Assembly: GCA_945902775.1 (NCBI GenBank)
Contig: CAMDMY010000020.1
Location: 1-41,882, forward strand
DNA: 41,882 bases
From: Chryseobacterium gleum
GTDB taxonomy: Bacteria; Bacteroidota; Bacteroidia; Flavobacteriales_D; Crocinitomicaceae
Reading direction: 5' to 3'
The translations under genes and the position numbers were made by a program. Positions 1 through 9,440 of the stretch are shown here, piece by piece (the first letter of the stretch is position 1; every line of letters begins with the position of its first letter). The notes under the pieces were generated by a model. That model did not search any database, was not told the DNA's origin, and saw nothing but the letters and a program-made list of their open reading frames with translations.

Positions 1-1002
1 GTTGAACCGATTACAGAATCTGTTTATGCGTCAGGAATCATAGAAAGTGAAGACCAATATCAGGTTTTCCCTTCTGCTAGTGGAATTATTCAGGAAGTGT
101 TTATTACGGAGGGTGACGAAGTGAAATTGAATTCTAAATTGTTTTCTATTTTCAACGAATCTTCTCAAATCAACCGTGAAAACGCGGAATTGAATGCGAA
201 ATTTTCGGATATAAATTCAAATACATCTAAAATCAGTGATTTAAAATTGTCTATCGATTTAGCTCGAAATAAAATGCTAAACGATTCGCTGAATTTATCT
301 CGTCAAAAAGTATTGTTTTCTAAAAATGTCATCGCTTCATCTCAATTGGAACAAAGTGAATTGGCTTACCAAAATTCGAAAACAAGTTATTTATCGGCTC
401 AATTGAAATTGATAGATTTACGTAAACAATTGAATTTGAATGATAAACAAACTAAAAATAACGTTCGTTTGACTTCAAGAATGGAAGGCGATTTTATTGT
501 TAAAAGTGAAATTAAAGGTAGAATCTATAGCATTTTAAAGAAAAAAGGTGAAATGGTGAGTATGCAAACTCCTATTGCCATTATCGGAAATGCGAAGGCT
601 TTCAAAATAATTCTTCAGGTAGACGAATACGATATTATTAAAATTAAGAAAGGGTTGAAAGTAGTTGTTGCTTTGGATAGTTACAAAGGAAAATCGTTTG
701 AAGCTATAATCGATAAGATTGACCCAATTATGAATGCAGGCTCAAAAACATTTACCGTAGATGCTGTGTTTACAAAACAACCTCCTGTTTTATATCCTAA
801 TTTATCGTTAGAAGCGAACATCGTTTTGGAGAAAAAAGAAAAAGCGTTGACCATTCCAAGAAAATTCTTTATTAACGATGAATATGTTTTATTGGAAAAT
901 GGGGATAAAAAATTCGTAAAAACAGGATTGAAAGACTACGAAAAAATTGAAATCACAAGTGGTTTGACTGAAAAAGATGTACTTGTTATTCCTGTAAAAT
1001 GA
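1..1002 (+). CDS. HlyD/MacA-type periplasmic adaptor subunit of an ABC exporter (5' partial)
   Basis: The reading frame is open from base 1, so the gene begins before the window; the GTG at 97 is an internal valine, not a start. About 333 residues are visible. They run from a first biotinyl-lipoyl-like half (around VFPSASGIIQEVFITEGDEV) through a polar, heptad-like helical stretch (roughly visible residues 60-140) to a second lipoyl half (IKGRIYSILKKKGEMV) and a beta-barrel-type C-terminus. This order is that of membrane fusion proteins that bridge an inner-membrane exporter to an outer-membrane channel. The stop overlaps the start of the permease (ATGA), implying translational coupling, and the ATPase follows. 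The exported substrate cannot be told from the sequence. Confidence 0.9.
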   Translation, partial: VEPITESVYASGIIESEDQYQVFPSASGIIQEVFITEGDEVKLNSKLFSIFNESSQINRENAELNAKFSDINSNTSKISDLKLSIDLARNKMLNDSLNLSRQKVLFSKNVIASSQLEQSELAYQNSKTSYLSAQLKLIDLRKQLNLNDKQTKNNVRLTSRMEGDFIVKSEIKGRIYSILKKKGEMVSMQTPIAIIGNAKAFKIILQVDEYDIIKIKKGLKVVVALDSYKGKSFEAIIDKIDPIMNAGSKTFTVDAVFTKQPPVLYPNLSLEANIVLEKKEKALTIPRKFFINDEYVLLENGDKKFVKTGLKDYEKIEITSGLTEKDVLVIPVK

Positions 1003-2258
1003 ACAGAAAACTAATTTTTAGTATTGCAAAAGCATTGATGCTGGCTCGTTGGAAACAAACGATGATAGCCGCTGTGGGGGTAACTTTTAGTATAACAATG
1101 TTTGTCACTTTACTTGGTTTTATGAATGGACTAAACGATTTGTTAGATAATTTGATTTTGAATCGAACTCCTCATATCCGTTTGTACAATGAGATAAAAC
1201 CGACTAAAATTCAACCTATTGATAAAGACAATTCATTTAAAGGTTCACATAATTTTGTAGAATCTATTAAACCAAATGGCGGACGACTGGAGATTTACAA
1301 CAATGGCGCCATTATGAATTTGCTAAAAAATGATGATCGTGTTCTTGGTTATTCACCTAAAATAACTACTCAAGTTTTCTACAATGTAGGTGCAATCGAT
1401 ATGAACGGCGTTATAAATGGAATTGATCCGGAAGCTGAAAATCGATTGTTTGCTTTCCACGAATATGTAACTACCGGCAATTTTATGGATATCAAAATGA
1501 TTCCAAATAGTATCATTTTAGGGAAAGTGGCTGCGCAAAAAATGTTGGCTGAAATAGGTGATGTTATTCAGGTGACAACTCCTCGTGGTGCACGTATGCA
1601 ATTAAAAGTGGTTGGCTTTTTCGAATCAGGATTACAGGATATTGATAAAGTTCAAAGTTATGCTTCCATTGCTACTGCTCAAAAACTAATGGGAAAAACA
1701 AATAGCTATATTACTGATATTCAGATTAAATTAAATGATATGACAAATGCTCCTCAAATGGCGAAAGAGTATAGTAAATTGTTTGAGGTAGATGCGATTG
1801 ATATTCAAACAGCGAATGCTCAATTTGAAACAGGAAGTGGTATCCGTACCTTGATTTCTTATGCCGTTGGAATTACATTATTAATTGTCGCTGGCTTTGG
1901 AATTTATAACATCTTGAATATGATGATTTTCGAAAAAATGGATTCAATTGCTATTTTAAAAGCGACTGGATTTTCAGGGAACGAAGTGAAAAATGTATTC
2001 ATAATGATTGGTTTAGCAATTGGTGTTGTTGGTGGAATGTTCGGACTCTTGTTTGGATTTATATTCTCGTTCATTATCGACAACCTACCTTTTAATACCG
2101 CCGCTATGCCTAATATCAAGACATTTCCGGTTAATTACGATATCAAATTCTATCTCATCGGGACAGTTTTTTCAATTGTAACGACCTATTTAGCAGGTTA
2201 TTTCCCAGCTAAAAAAGCAAGTAAAGTAGATCCTGTTGTCATTATTAGAGGAAAATAA
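999..2258 (+). CDS. ABC transporter permease, FtsX/MacB/LolC-like
   Basis: This 419-residue inner-membrane protein has one N-terminal hydrophobic segment (about residues 19-42), a long periplasmic domain (about 45-280), and three C-terminal membrane segments (about 282-306, 330-360 and 385-405). It ends with the FtsX-family tail GYFPAKKASKVDPVVIIRGK. This is the MacB/LolCE topology, in which the periplasmic domain transmits ATP-driven movement to substrate rather than forming a classical channel. The start overlaps the adaptor stop by four bases, and the ATPase ATG lies one base after this stop, so the three genes form one transcription unit. Either a MacAB-like exporter or a DevBCA-like glycolipid/protein exporter would fit; I cannot choose between them. 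Confidence 0.9.
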   Translation: MNRKLIFSIAKALMLARWKQTMIAAVGVTFSITMFVTLLGFMNGLNDLLDNLILNRTPHIRLYNEIKPTKIQPIDKDNSFKGSHNFVESIKPNGGRLEIYNNGAIMNLLKNDDRVLGYSPKITTQVFYNVGAIDMNGVINGIDPEAENRLFAFHEYVTTGNFMDIKMIPNSIILGKVAAQKMLAEIGDVIQVTTPRGARMQLKVVGFFESGLQDIDKVQSYASIATAQKLMGKTNSYITDIQIKLNDMTNAPQMAKEYSKLFEVDAIDIQTANAQFETGSGIRTLISYAVGITLLIVAGFGIYNILNMMIFEKMDSIAILKATGFSGNEVKNVFIMIGLAIGVVGGMFGLLFGFIFSFIIDNLPFNTAAMPNIKTFPVNYDIKFYLIGTVFSIVTTYLAGYFPAKKASKVDPVVIIRGK

Positions 2259-2259
2259 G

Positions 2260-2940
2260 ATGAGCCAAATAGTTTTAGAATCGAAATCCATTTGTAAAAA
2301 TTTTCACGACCCTGTGACAATTCAGGTTTTACACAATGTTAATTTTAGCATTGATCGTGGCGAATTTGTTTCCATTATTGGTAAATCGGGTTGTGGTAAA
2401 TCAACTTTATTGTATATTCTTTCTACCATGGATACCGATTATGAAGGCGATTTGCTCATCGATAACATCAGTATGAAAGGTAAAAAAGAACACGAATTAG
2501 CCAAAGTTCGAAATGAAAAAATCGGGTTCGTTTTCCAATTTCATTACCTATTGAATGAATTTTCTGTCCTTAAAAACGTAATGCTTCCTGGTTTAAAGTT
2601 AGGAAAATATTCCGCACAACAAATTGAATATCAAGCGGTTGAAAAATTGAAGTTATTAGGGATTGAAAAAGAAGCATTAAAAAAACCAAACCAACTTTCA
2701 GGTGGACAAAAACAACGTGTTGCTATTGCACGTGCATTGATCAATGAACCACTAATTATTATGGGAGATGAGCCAACTGGTAATCTCGATAAAAAGAACA
2801 GTGAACTCGTTTTCGATATATTTAAAGAATTAACATTAGAAAGCAAACAGACGTTACTTATAGTGACTCACGATTCAGAATTCGCTAGAAAATCAGATCG
2901 AATTATTGAAATGGAGGATGGAAGAATTATTCGAATGTGA
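2260..2940 (+). CDS. ABC transporter ATP-binding protein, LolD/MacB type
   Basis: The 226-residue nucleotide-binding subunit pairs with the permease just upstream. All catalytic motifs are present: Walker [10 protein letters not shown] (41-49), Q-loop Gln93, signature LSGGQ (146-150), Walker B LIIMGDE ending at Glu171, and the H-loop His204. I chose the ATG at 2260 because AGAGG lies a few bases upstream, and because the in-frame TTG at 2236 would only add eight unrelated residues lying inside the permease gene. The gene ends two bases from the stop of the convergent amidohydrolase gene with no clear terminator hairpin between them. Confidence 0.93.
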   Translation: MSQIVLESKSICKNFHDPVTIQVLHNVNFSIDRGEFVSIIGKSGCGKSTLLYILSTMDTDYEGDLLIDNISMKGKKEHELAKVRNEKIGFVFQFHYLLNEFSVLKNVMLPGLKLGKYSAQQIEYQAVEKLKLLGIEKEALKKPNQLSGGQKQRVAIARALINEPLIIMGDEPTGNLDKKNSELVFDIFKELTLESKQTLLIVTHDSEFARKSDRIIEMEDGRIIRM

Positions 2941-2942
2941 TT

Positions 2943-4424
2943 TCACTCCACAGAATACACTTTCTTTCCTTTAATAAAAGTCATCGAAGCATAATTTTGT
3001 ATCAATTCTGGCCCTGAAAGAACTGGGAATTCAAACACAACAAATGTCGCTTCTTTTCCTTTTTCTATGGTACCTCGTATGTTTTCTTCAAAAGCCGAAT
3101 AAGCTGCCCACGATGTCATTCCTTTGATACATTCATCCAAACTTAAGGTTTCACGTGGAGAAATGTTTTTGATGGAAGTGTTGTCGGAGTTTAATGCCTG
3201 GACAATTGTGTGAATTGTAACCGATGGATTGAATGGTTGGAAAGGGAAATTAGAACCGATTGTAATCATTCCTGTTTGATTTAAAATCGATTTGAAGGCA
3301 ACTTGAATGGATGGATAATAAATGGATGCGTTTGGAACAATTGACGCAAATACACCTAATTTACTCAATTGATTGTATTCTTTAGATGTTAGATTTTGAG
3401 CATTTTCCATTCTCCAACGATGGTCTTTATTTACTTGATTGATAGAGGAATATAATTCAAGAATCGTATTGTTTTTTATTGGATTTCCACTTGAAACACT
3501 CATTTGATAACCTGTCGCTTCACAAACCAATGAAATACGTTTCAATTCTTCCAATGGAATAGCATCGTCAGCGAAAAAACTTCGAATACTTAAATTTTTA
3601 AATCGTTGAATGGATTGCTTTTTAGCGAATTGGTAGTTCTCTTCAGAAGGAGAAAGCATCGCATATAAATTCAATTTCAATTGATTGGCTTTTACTAATG
3701 ATTTAAAAAGTTGAAGATTTTTAAATGAAACTCCCGCCTCGTGAACACCCGTAATTCCATATTGAAGCAATTCATTTTGAATCTCTAATATGGCTTTTTT
3801 TAATTGAGAAGAAGAATAAGTAGGAGTGATTTTAGCAATTTGATTCAATTCCTGATTTTTTACAATCCCTTCATTTTCAGATATATTTGCTTTTTGAAGT
3901 AATGCTTTGTTTGAAAAAGCCGCTTCTTCGCCTACAAAAAATAAGCAAACCGGTACTTTCGTAAATAAAGTGTTTAATCGTTCATTCGTTAATTTTTCAG
4001 TTGAATTCCAAAGGGAAGTGTCTAATCCTCTACCAACAATAAACGAACTTTCATTTAACTGACTGTATTTCTCCAATCGAACCAACAATTCATCATACGA
4101 TCTAGTTCCTGTTAAATCAGCGCTTAACTTTCGTTTTGCTAAATCAATAATATGTCCGTGAGCATCAGTGAAACCTGGATAAATGTCTTTCCCTCCAGCA
4201 TCAATTTCTTCTTCTGAACGGTATCGGTTTAAGATTTGTCTTTCTGGTCCAACTTCTACAATTTTCCCATCTTTAATTGCCATTGCTTCCGCTACATCGT
4301 CTTTCTCATTGAACGTATGAATTCGGGCATTGTGAATAATAATATCCACTTTTTTTCCTTTGAAACAACCTGTCAATGAAATTAATAGACAGAAAGAAAC
4401 AATCCATTTTAAAGATATACGCAT
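2943..4424 (-). CDS. Amidohydrolase family 3 (YtcJ-like) lipoprotein
   Basis: The 493-residue protein starts with a lipoprotein signal peptide ending in the lipobox LTGC (Cys20), so it is probably exported and lipid-anchored. The rest resembles metal-dependent amidohydrolases of the YtcJ group: an N-terminal beta domain with NARIHTFNE, the metal-binding HxH in FTDAHGHI (His89, His91), and a C-terminal re-entry of the beta domain with the conserved tail GTIEKGKEATFVV. Substrates of this group are mostly unknown amides or ureas. It is convergent with the ABC operon and stands downstream of aspS, separated from it by a terminator. An exported version is somewhat unusual, but the lipobox is clear. 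Confidence 0.85.
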   Translation of the reverse strand: MRISLKWIVSFCLLISLTGCFKGKKVDIIIHNARIHTFNEKDDVAEAMAIKDGKIVEVGPERQILNRYRSEEEIDAGGKDIYPGFTDAHGHIIDLAKRKLSADLTGTRSYDELLVRLEKYSQLNESSFIVGRGLDTSLWNSTEKLTNERLNTLFTKVPVCLFFVGEEAAFSNKALLQKANISENEGIVKNQELNQIAKITPTYSSSQLKKAILEIQNELLQYGITGVHEAGVSFKNLQLFKSLVKANQLKLNLYAMLSPSEENYQFAKKQSIQRFKNLSIRSFFADDAIPLEELKRISLVCEATGYQMSVSSGNPIKNNTILELYSSINQVNKDHRWRMENAQNLTSKEYNQLSKLGVFASIVPNASIYYPSIQVAFKSILNQTGMITIGSNFPFQPFNPSVTIHTIVQALNSDNTSIKNISPRETLSLDECIKGMTSWAAYSAFEENIRGTIEKGKEATFVVFEFPVLSGPELIQNYASMTFIKGKKVYSVE

Positions 4425-4449
4425 TGTAGTTGAAAATTAAAAAGGGTTC

Positions 4450-4485
4450 AAAAATAAAAGGCCATCCTTTATGGACAGCCTTTAC
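4450..4485 (-). terminator. Intrinsic terminator of aspS
   Basis: Read on the minus strand, an 11-bp stem (plus-strand arms 4457-4467 and 4473-4483) contains two G-U wobble pairs and a five-base loop, and is followed by a U-rich tail. It lies directly after the aspS stop at 4491. Confidence 0.75.
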
Positions 4486-4490
4486 TTTAT

Positions 4491-6239
4491 TTAAAGTGTT
4501 ACTTTGATATTCAATTCTTTCAATTGCTCATCAAACAAGGGAGATGGTGCATCAATCATCACATCTCTTCCATTGTTATTTTTAGGGAATGCGATGTAAT
4601 CTCTTATAGAGTCTGAACCTCCCATTGTAGCAACCAAACGGTCTAAACCAAAAGCTAAACCTCCGTGTGGTGGCGCTCCGTATTCGAAAGCATTCATTAA
4701 GAAACCAAATTGAGCTTGTGCATCTTCTTTGCTAAATCCTAATAAATCAAACATTCTAGATTGAAGATCTCTATCGTGAATACGAATAGAACCTCCCCCT
4801 AATTCAACACCATTCATTGCCAAATCGTATGCATTTGCTCTGACTTTTCCTGGATCTGTTTGAATCAAGTGCATATCTTCTGGTTTCGGAGAAGTAAAAG
4901 GATGGTGCATTGCGTGGTAACGGTTTGAATTTTCGTCCCATTCTAATAGAGGGAAATCCAATACCCATAAAGGAGCAAATTGATTTGGATTTCTCAATCC
5001 TAATTCGTTCCCCATGTGTAAACGCAATTCATTCATTTGTTTACGCGTTTTCTCTAATTCTCCGCTTAACACTAAAATTAAATCGCCTGGTTTCGCATTT
5101 GCTGCTGCTGCCCATTTTTTCAATTCTTCTTCCGAATAGAATTTATCTACTGAACTTTTAAAAGTTCCATCTTCATTCACACGAAGATAAATTAATCCTT
5201 TCGCCCCGATTTGTGGACGTTTAACCCAGTCAGTAAGCGTATCTAATTGTTTTCTTGTGTAAACGGCACATTGTTCAGCATTGATTGCAATAATCGCTTC
5301 TGCTTCATCAAAAATGGCAAACCCTTGACCTTTAGCAACCGAAGTTAAGTCAACGAATTCCATTCCGAAACGAATATCTGGTTTATCTGAACCATATTTT
5401 TCGCTTGCTTCAGCATATGTCATACGAGGGAAAGCTCCTTCGAATTCAACATTTCGAACCGTTTTGAATAAATGCTTGATCAAACCTTCAAACATTTGTA
5501 AAATATCTTCTTGTTCCACAAATGCCATCTCACAGTCAATCTGTGTAAATTCAGGTTGACGATCCGCCCTCAAATCTTCGTCACGGAAACATTTTACAAT
5601 TTGGTAGTAACGGTCAAATCCTGATACCATTAACAATTGTTTGAATGTTTGAGGCGATTGAGGAAGTGCATAAAATTGACCTTCATTCATTCTTGATGGA
5701 ACTACGAAATCTCTTGCTCCTTCAGGTGTAGATTTAATTAAATAGGGTGTCTCAACATCCATAAAATCTTGATCGTCCAAATATTTACGCGTCTCTAAAG
5801 CAACTCGGTTACGTAATTTCAATTTCTCTTGAACTGGAGAACGACGTAAATCTAAATATCTATATTGAGCACGAATTTCTTCCCCACCATCTGTATTATC
5901 TTCGATAGTGAAAGGAGGTAATTTTGCAGCATTTAAAATCGTTAATTCGCTTACAATAATCTCAATTTCTCCAGTTGGAATTTGTTTGTTTTTACTAGAA
6001 CGTTCAACCACTGTTCCAGTAACTTGAATTACAAATTCACGTCCCAATTTATTTGCTTTATCAGCCATTTCTGCATCATCTTCAGCATTGAAAGCCAATT
6101 GAGTAATTCCATAACGATCACGTAAATCGATGAAAGTCATTCCTCCTAAATCACGAGAACGTTGCATCCAACCAGCTAAAGTTACTGTTGTACCAACATG
6201 AGAAAGGCGTAATTCGCCACAAGTATGAGATCTATACAT
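4491..6239 (-). CDS. aspS: Aspartate--tRNA ligase
   Basis: Class II aminoacyl-tRNA synthetase that charges tRNA-Asp in the cytoplasm, 582 residues from the ATG at 6239. It has an N-terminal OB-fold anticodon-binding domain ([20 protein letters not shown]), motif 2 [14 protein letters not shown] (about 218-231), a GAD-type insertion, and motif 3 GLAFGLDRL close to the C-terminus followed by RDYIAFPKN. An in-frame TTG at 6272 is rejected as the start because a good promoter (TTG, 19 bases, TACCTTTG) lies between it and the ATG; an mRNA from that promoter could not contain the TTG. It is probably a single-gene unit, with a terminator after the stop. Confidence 0.97.
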   Translation of the reverse strand: MYRSHTCGELRLSHVGTTVTLAGWMQRSRDLGGMTFIDLRDRYGITQLAFNAEDDAEMADKANKLGREFVIQVTGTVVERSSKNKQIPTGEIEIIVSELTILNAAKLPPFTIEDNTDGGEEIRAQYRYLDLRRSPVQEKLKLRNRVALETRKYLDDQDFMDVETPYLIKSTPEGARDFVVPSRMNEGQFYALPQSPQTFKQLLMVSGFDRYYQIVKCFRDEDLRADRQPEFTQIDCEMAFVEQEDILQMFEGLIKHLFKTVRNVEFEGAFPRMTYAEASEKYGSDKPDIRFGMEFVDLTSVAKGQGFAIFDEAEAIIAINAEQCAVYTRKQLDTLTDWVKRPQIGAKGLIYLRVNEDGTFKSSVDKFYSEEELKKWAAAANAKPGDLILVLSGELEKTRKQMNELRLHMGNELGLRNPNQFAPLWVLDFPLLEWDENSNRYHAMHHPFTSPKPEDMHLIQTDPGKVRANAYDLAMNGVELGGGSIRIHDRDLQSRMFDLLGFSKEDAQAQFGFLMNAFEYGAPPHGGLAFGLDRLVATMGGSDSIRDYIAFPKNNNGRDVMIDAPSPLFDEQLKELNIKVTL

Positions 6240-6259
6240 ATTTTTTAAATATTGTGGGG

Positions 6260-6289
6260 CAAAGGTAATCAATGATTAGGATTTGACAA
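6260..6289 (-). promoter_or_regulatory. Bacteroidota-type promoter of aspS
   Basis: On the minus strand, TTG (6289-6287), a 19-base spacer, then TACCTTTG (6267-6260). This fits the Bacteroidota -33/-7 consensus (TTG, about 17-23 bases, TAnnTTTG). It sits 20 bases before the ATG at 6239 and fixes the start choice. Confidence 0.8.
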
Positions 6290-6304
6290 GGGATATGGTT
6301 TCGA

Positions 6305-6655
6305 TTAAGCAATCAAACATTCGGCAGGAATACCAAATTCTTTGTGTAATTTTTTTATCATAGCGAGTGTTAAAGAACGTTTATGATTTAAAATTTCAGA
6401 AACTCTTCCTCTAGTACCAAAAAAAGGAATTAAATCAGAACGTTTTAAATTCATTTGTTCCATCCTAAATTTTATTGCTTCAATCGGATCTGGTGTGTCA
6501 ATTGCGTAGTGTTTTTGTTCATATAAAGAAATCAATGTAATCAATAATTCAGCTTCATTAAATTCTTCGCTATCAGGACTACAATCAAATAACACTTCCA
6601 TTCTTTGAAGTGCTTCATTATATTCTGCTTCTGTTTTAATTAATTTTGCTTCCAT
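6305..6655 (-). CDS. Orphan HigA-like antitoxin / HTH transcription regulator
   Basis: The 116-residue protein resembles HigA-type antitoxins that carry an N-terminal acidic helical region (TEAEYNEALQRMEVLF) and a C-terminal XRE helix-turn-helix (about residues 65-110, KRSDLIPFFGTRGRVSEILNHKRSLTL). In this family the antitoxin normally follows a RelE/HigB-type toxin gene. Here the 150 bases before the start hold only repeat DNA and the neighbours are aspS and a beta-lactamase gene, so no toxin partner is seen. It may be a solitary regulator or a relic of a lost toxin-antitoxin pair. Confidence 0.85.
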   Translation of the reverse strand: MEAKLIKTEAEYNEALQRMEVLFDCSPDSEEFNEAELLITLISLYEQKHYAIDTPDPIEAIKFRMEQMNLKRSDLIPFFGTRGRVSEILNHKRSLTLAMIKKLHKEFGIPAECLIA

Positions 6656-6690
6656 TTTAGTATTCTAAAAAATAAATAATAGTTCCTTAA

Positions 6691-6805
6691 TTTTAACCAC
6701 GGAGTTCGACAGAGTATAAGCACAGAGTATCACAGAGTTTTCTCGGAAATACTTAAAAAACTCTGTGAACCACAGTGTAAACTTTTTTTTCCTCTGTAGT
6801 TAAAA
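6691..6805 (-). repeat. Interspersed CACAGAG/CTCTGTG repeat with terminal inverted repeats
   Basis: This 115-bp intergenic element is bounded by 14-bp imperfect inverted repeats (6691-6704 and 6792-6805, two mismatches). It holds repeated CACAGAG on the left half and CTCTGTG on the right half, so the whole can fold on itself. It sits between the antitoxin and beta-lactamase genes. A degenerate relative lies at 8761-8879, on the other side of the msrBA/beta-lactamase pair. No coding capacity was seen. Strand is arbitrary. Confidence 0.65.
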
Positions 6806-6807
6806 AA

Positions 6808-7623
6808 TCACTTCGTTATCTCCATCTTCTTCAACACCTGAAAAACGATGTCTTTACGAGCAGTTGAAAATTTCATATTATTGGCATCTGTTGTTTGAAT
6901 ACAGTTTACGAAATAGTAGACTTTTTTCTTCATTTCAATGTATCCAACGTACCAACCAATATTGTTACCAGCTTCTGTTCCCCAACCTGTTTTTCCTCTT
7001 AAAACATAATCGCTAACCGTTTGATCGATCATGATTTTTTTGGTTGTATTGATTGCTGCAGGAGAAAAAGGAAGTTTATTGTCGTGTAATTTTCGTAAAA
7101 AATCCAATTGTTGCTCTGGTGTAATTTTTAATCCACCTGTATTCCAAAAAGCATCTATTCCGCCAGTTGTATCAACATTACCGTAGCTTACTTTATCCAA
7201 CCAACTTTTCATTTTGTCACCACCCACTTTTTTCGCTAATTCTTGGTAATACCAAACAGTCGAATTAGTAAATGCAGCAGCTAAGTCTTGGTCTTTATTC
7301 CATTCTTTGTTATTACGTGAAACACCATCCCAAGTGAAAACAGTATGTTCATCTTTCACAACACCTGTTTCTAAACCAACTAGTGAATTAAAAATTTTAA
7401 ATGTTGAAGCTGGAGTAAAAGCTATTTTTGTTTGTTCTTCGTTGTAAACTGAAAGCTCATCTTTTGATTGATCGTAAATCATAATTGATCCTGACACTCC
7501 ATTTTGTTCGAAAAATCGTTTAAAATCTTTACGAACTTCTACTTTCATTCCCGTTTTATTCGAGCTAAAACCAAATAAAACAACTGATATTGCTACCAAT
7601 ACAATTCCAAATACAGACTTCAT
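6808..7623 (-). CDS. Class D (OXA-type) beta-lactamase
   Basis: The 271-residue protein has an N-terminal signal sequence (residues 1 to about 20) and all hallmark motifs of active-site serine class D beta-lactamases: STFK at 73-76 (Ser73 nucleophile, Lys76 the usual carboxylated lysine), SxV at 121-123 (STV), YGN at 147-149, Trp160, and KTG at 211-213. It should act in the periplasm and hydrolyse penicillins or related beta-lactams; the substrate range cannot be read from sequence. It lies 34 bases downstream of the msrBA fusion on the same strand, so the two are probably co-transcribed. Base composition matches its surroundings and no mobile element is adjacent, which suggests an intrinsic chromosomal enzyme. 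Confidence 0.93.
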   Translation of the reverse strand: MKSVFGIVLVAISVVLFGFSSNKTGMKVEVRKDFKRFFEQNGVSGSIMIYDQSKDELSVYNEEQTKIAFTPASTFKIFNSLVGLETGVVKDEHTVFTWDGVSRNNKEWNKDQDLAAAFTNSTVWYYQELAKKVGGDKMKSWLDKVSYGNVDTTGGIDAFWNTGGLKITPEQQLDFLRKLHDNKLPFSPAAINTTKKIMIDQTVSDYVLRGKTGWGTEAGNNIGWYVGYIEMKKKVYYFVNCIQTTDANNMKFSTARKDIVFQVLKKMEITK

Positions 7624-7657
7624 AGTTTTTTGTTTTTGTTAAAAATAGTAAAAGGAT

Positions 7658-8746
7658 TTAATTTTTCTTCAATCTATCCTTAAACACCTTTTCAAACTTT
7701 TCAATTTTAGGCTGAATAACCATTCTACAATAGCCTTGCTCTTTATTTTGATTGTAATAGTTTTGATGATATGCTTCAGCGATATAGAATAAATCAAATG
7801 GAACTACTTGCGTTACAATTGGAGAATCATAGACTTTTTGAGCATTCAATTCATCAATGATACTTTTTGCCGCTTTACGTTGCTCCTCATTTCTATAGAA
7901 AATAACCGAGCGATATTGTGTTCCAACATCTGCTCCTTGTCTGTTTAATGTCGTTGGATCATGCACAGTAAAAAACACTTTAAAAATTTCATCTAATGAT
8001 GTTTTTGTATTGTCAAATACGATTTGAACAACTTCTGCGTGACCTGTTGCTCCAGTACAAACTTCCTTGTAACTTGGATTTTTTAATTGACCTCCAGAAA
8101 AACCTGATTCAACTTTTTCAACACCTTTCAGCATTTCATATACTGCTTCCACACACCAATAACAACCTCCACCTAAAGTGATCGTATCCATTTTTTGATT
8201 CATTTCAGTTTTCGATTTCTTAAGTTCTTCTTCACGCAAAAACTCTAATGAAACTGAATTTACACAATATCGCAAACCTGTTTCGGTTGGACCATCATTA
8301 AACAGATGTCCCAAATGTCCTCCGCATTTTGCGCATTCAATTTCAGTACGTTTCATCCCGTGACTGTTATCTTCTTTCGTCACAATTTTACCCCCTGCAA
8401 TTTCCTTATCAAAACTTGGCCATCCACAGTGTGAATCAAATTTCATATCATCAGTAAACAATTCAGTTCCACAACCTGCACATTTATAAACACCTTTATC
8501 CTTGTTTAACAACAACTTACCTGAATAAGGTGCTTCGGTACCTTGTTGACGAAGTACATAATATTGTTCCTTCGATAATTCCTTTTTCCACTCTTCGTCC
8601 GTTTTAATCATTGCGTTTTCTTTTGAAATAGTATTTGAATTATGTTTCACGTTTTGATCTTGCCCACAAGCATTTAAGCCTACTATCAATATAAAAAGAG
8701 TAAATACTTTACTCGGATTTAAAAAAAAATTGTTCAATTTCATCAC
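7658..8746 (-). CDS. msrBA: Exported bifunctional methionine sulfoxide reductase, MsrB-MsrA fusion
   Basis: The 362-residue lipoprotein (lipobox LNAC, Cys27) is expected to repair oxidised methionines outside the cytoplasm. The MsrB domain (about 50-172) has the zinc cysteines CAGC (89, 92) and CAKC (138, 141) and the catalytic RYCVNS cysteine Cys161. The MsrA domain (about 187-350) has GGGCYWCVE, with catalytic Cys195 followed by Cys198; most MsrA proteins have Phe where this one has Tyr. The order B then A is the reverse of the better-known Neisseria-type MsrAB order. It probably heads an operon with the beta-lactamase downstream. A second ATG one codon in is equally possible as the start. 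Confidence 0.93.
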   Translation of the reverse strand: MMKLNNFFLNPSKVFTLFILIVGLNACGQDQNVKHNSNTISKENAMIKTDEEWKKELSKEQYYVLRQQGTEAPYSGKLLLNKDKGVYKCAGCGTELFTDDMKFDSHCGWPSFDKEIAGGKIVTKEDNSHGMKRTEIECAKCGGHLGHLFNDGPTETGLRYCVNSVSLEFLREEELKKSKTEMNQKMDTITLGGGCYWCVEAVYEMLKGVEKVESGFSGGQLKNPSYKEVCTGATGHAEVVQIVFDNTKTSLDEIFKVFFTVHDPTTLNRQGADVGTQYRSVIFYRNEEQRKAAKSIIDELNAQKVYDSPIVTQVVPFDLFYIAEAYHQNYYNQNKEQGYCRMVIQPKIEKFEKVFKDRLKKN

Positions 8747-8760
8747 TTATATTTTATTTT

Positions 8761-8879
8761 ACCACAGAGTTTAATTATGAGTATTTCACAGATTATCAGA
8801 GTTTTAAAATTGAAAAAAATCAAACTTAAAATAGACCTCTACAATAATATGTGCCAAACTCTAAAAAACTATTCTGTGT
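8761..8879. repeat. Degenerate second copy of the CACAGAG-type intergenic repeat
   Basis: The intergenic stretch between msrBA and the DUF1697 gene starts with ACCACAGAG, has a degraded CACAGATTATCAGAG, and ends with CTCTAAAAAACTATTCTGTG. This is the same left-half/right-half arrangement as at 6691-6805 but more decayed. The two copies flank the msrBA/beta-lactamase unit. Confidence 0.5.
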
Positions 8880-9422
8880 TTAAAATTCCCCACTCAATTT
8901 CAATAACTTAAAAGTAGTTTTAAAATTGCGTGTTGTTGCTTTAACTTTTAATTTTTTCTCAAAAAAAGTATTGGAAAGTTTTGTTTTTCCATATCCAATC
9001 GGACAATAGAAATAAACCACTTTATCTCTAACTTCAAACTTTTCAGGTAAATAATCTCCTCGAATTTGTTCCACAAGTAACGTATCTGGAATTTTATTTA
9101 AAAATGTAAAATAGAGACGTTCTTCTAGGCTTTCGTCTTTCAAAAAAGGATTTGAATCTATCCATTGTTTTAGTTGACTATTCTTAAAAACAATTACAGG
9201 AACTTCAAACGAATAGAGTTTTAAAATGGCAACTTCAATTTTGGAAGCTATTTCGATTTCTGAATCTTTTTCATTCGCCTCAAAAATCACATTACCACTT
9301 TGAATATAGGTTTCAACATTTTTATATCCAATTGATTCATAAAGATTTTTTAAATCTGTCATCAAAATTTTCTTTTGACCACTGACATTTATTCCTCGTA
9401 GAATTGAGATATATTTTTTCAT
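8880..9422 (-). CDS. DUF1697 domain-containing protein
   Basis: The 180-residue protein begins with the family's typical KKYISILRGINVSGQKKILM and continues with NLYESIGYKNVETYIQSGNVIF. The function of DUF1697 is not established. There is no signal peptide, so it is cytoplasmic. It is the last gene of a tightly spaced minus-strand run, 18 bases after the CDP-alcohol phosphatidyltransferase. Family assignment is firm; role unknown. Confidence 0.88.
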   Translation of the reverse strand: MKKYISILRGINVSGQKKILMTDLKNLYESIGYKNVETYIQSGNVIFEANEKDSEIEIASKIEVAILKLYSFEVPVIVFKNSQLKQWIDSNPFLKDESLEERLYFTFLNKIPDTLLVEQIRGDYLPEKFEVRDKVVYFYCPIGYGKTKLSNTFFEKKLKVKATTRNFKTTFKLLKLSGEF

Positions 9423-9440
9423 TTGGAGTTAAATTTTAAA

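Noticed and set aside
5..96. Start of the adaptor gene at the GTG at 97
   Set aside because: The frame is open to base 1 and the upstream codons read as the first lipoyl half of the family.
2236..2259. TTG start for the ABC ATPase
   Set aside because: Lies inside the permease gene and adds unrelated residues; the ATG at 2260 has a ribosome-binding-like AGAGG.
3147..3162. CACGTG-centred sequence resembling parS in the amidohydrolase gene
   Set aside because: Only the left half matches (four mismatches overall) and it lies in ordinary coding sequence; probably chance.
6240..6272. TTG start for aspS
   Set aside because: The promoter -7 element at 6260-6267 falls between this codon and the ATG, so the transcript would not include it.
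7311..7325. ACGTGAAACA in the beta-lactamase gene as a further parS
   Set aside because: Only about 12 of 16 bases match and the palindrome centre is broken.
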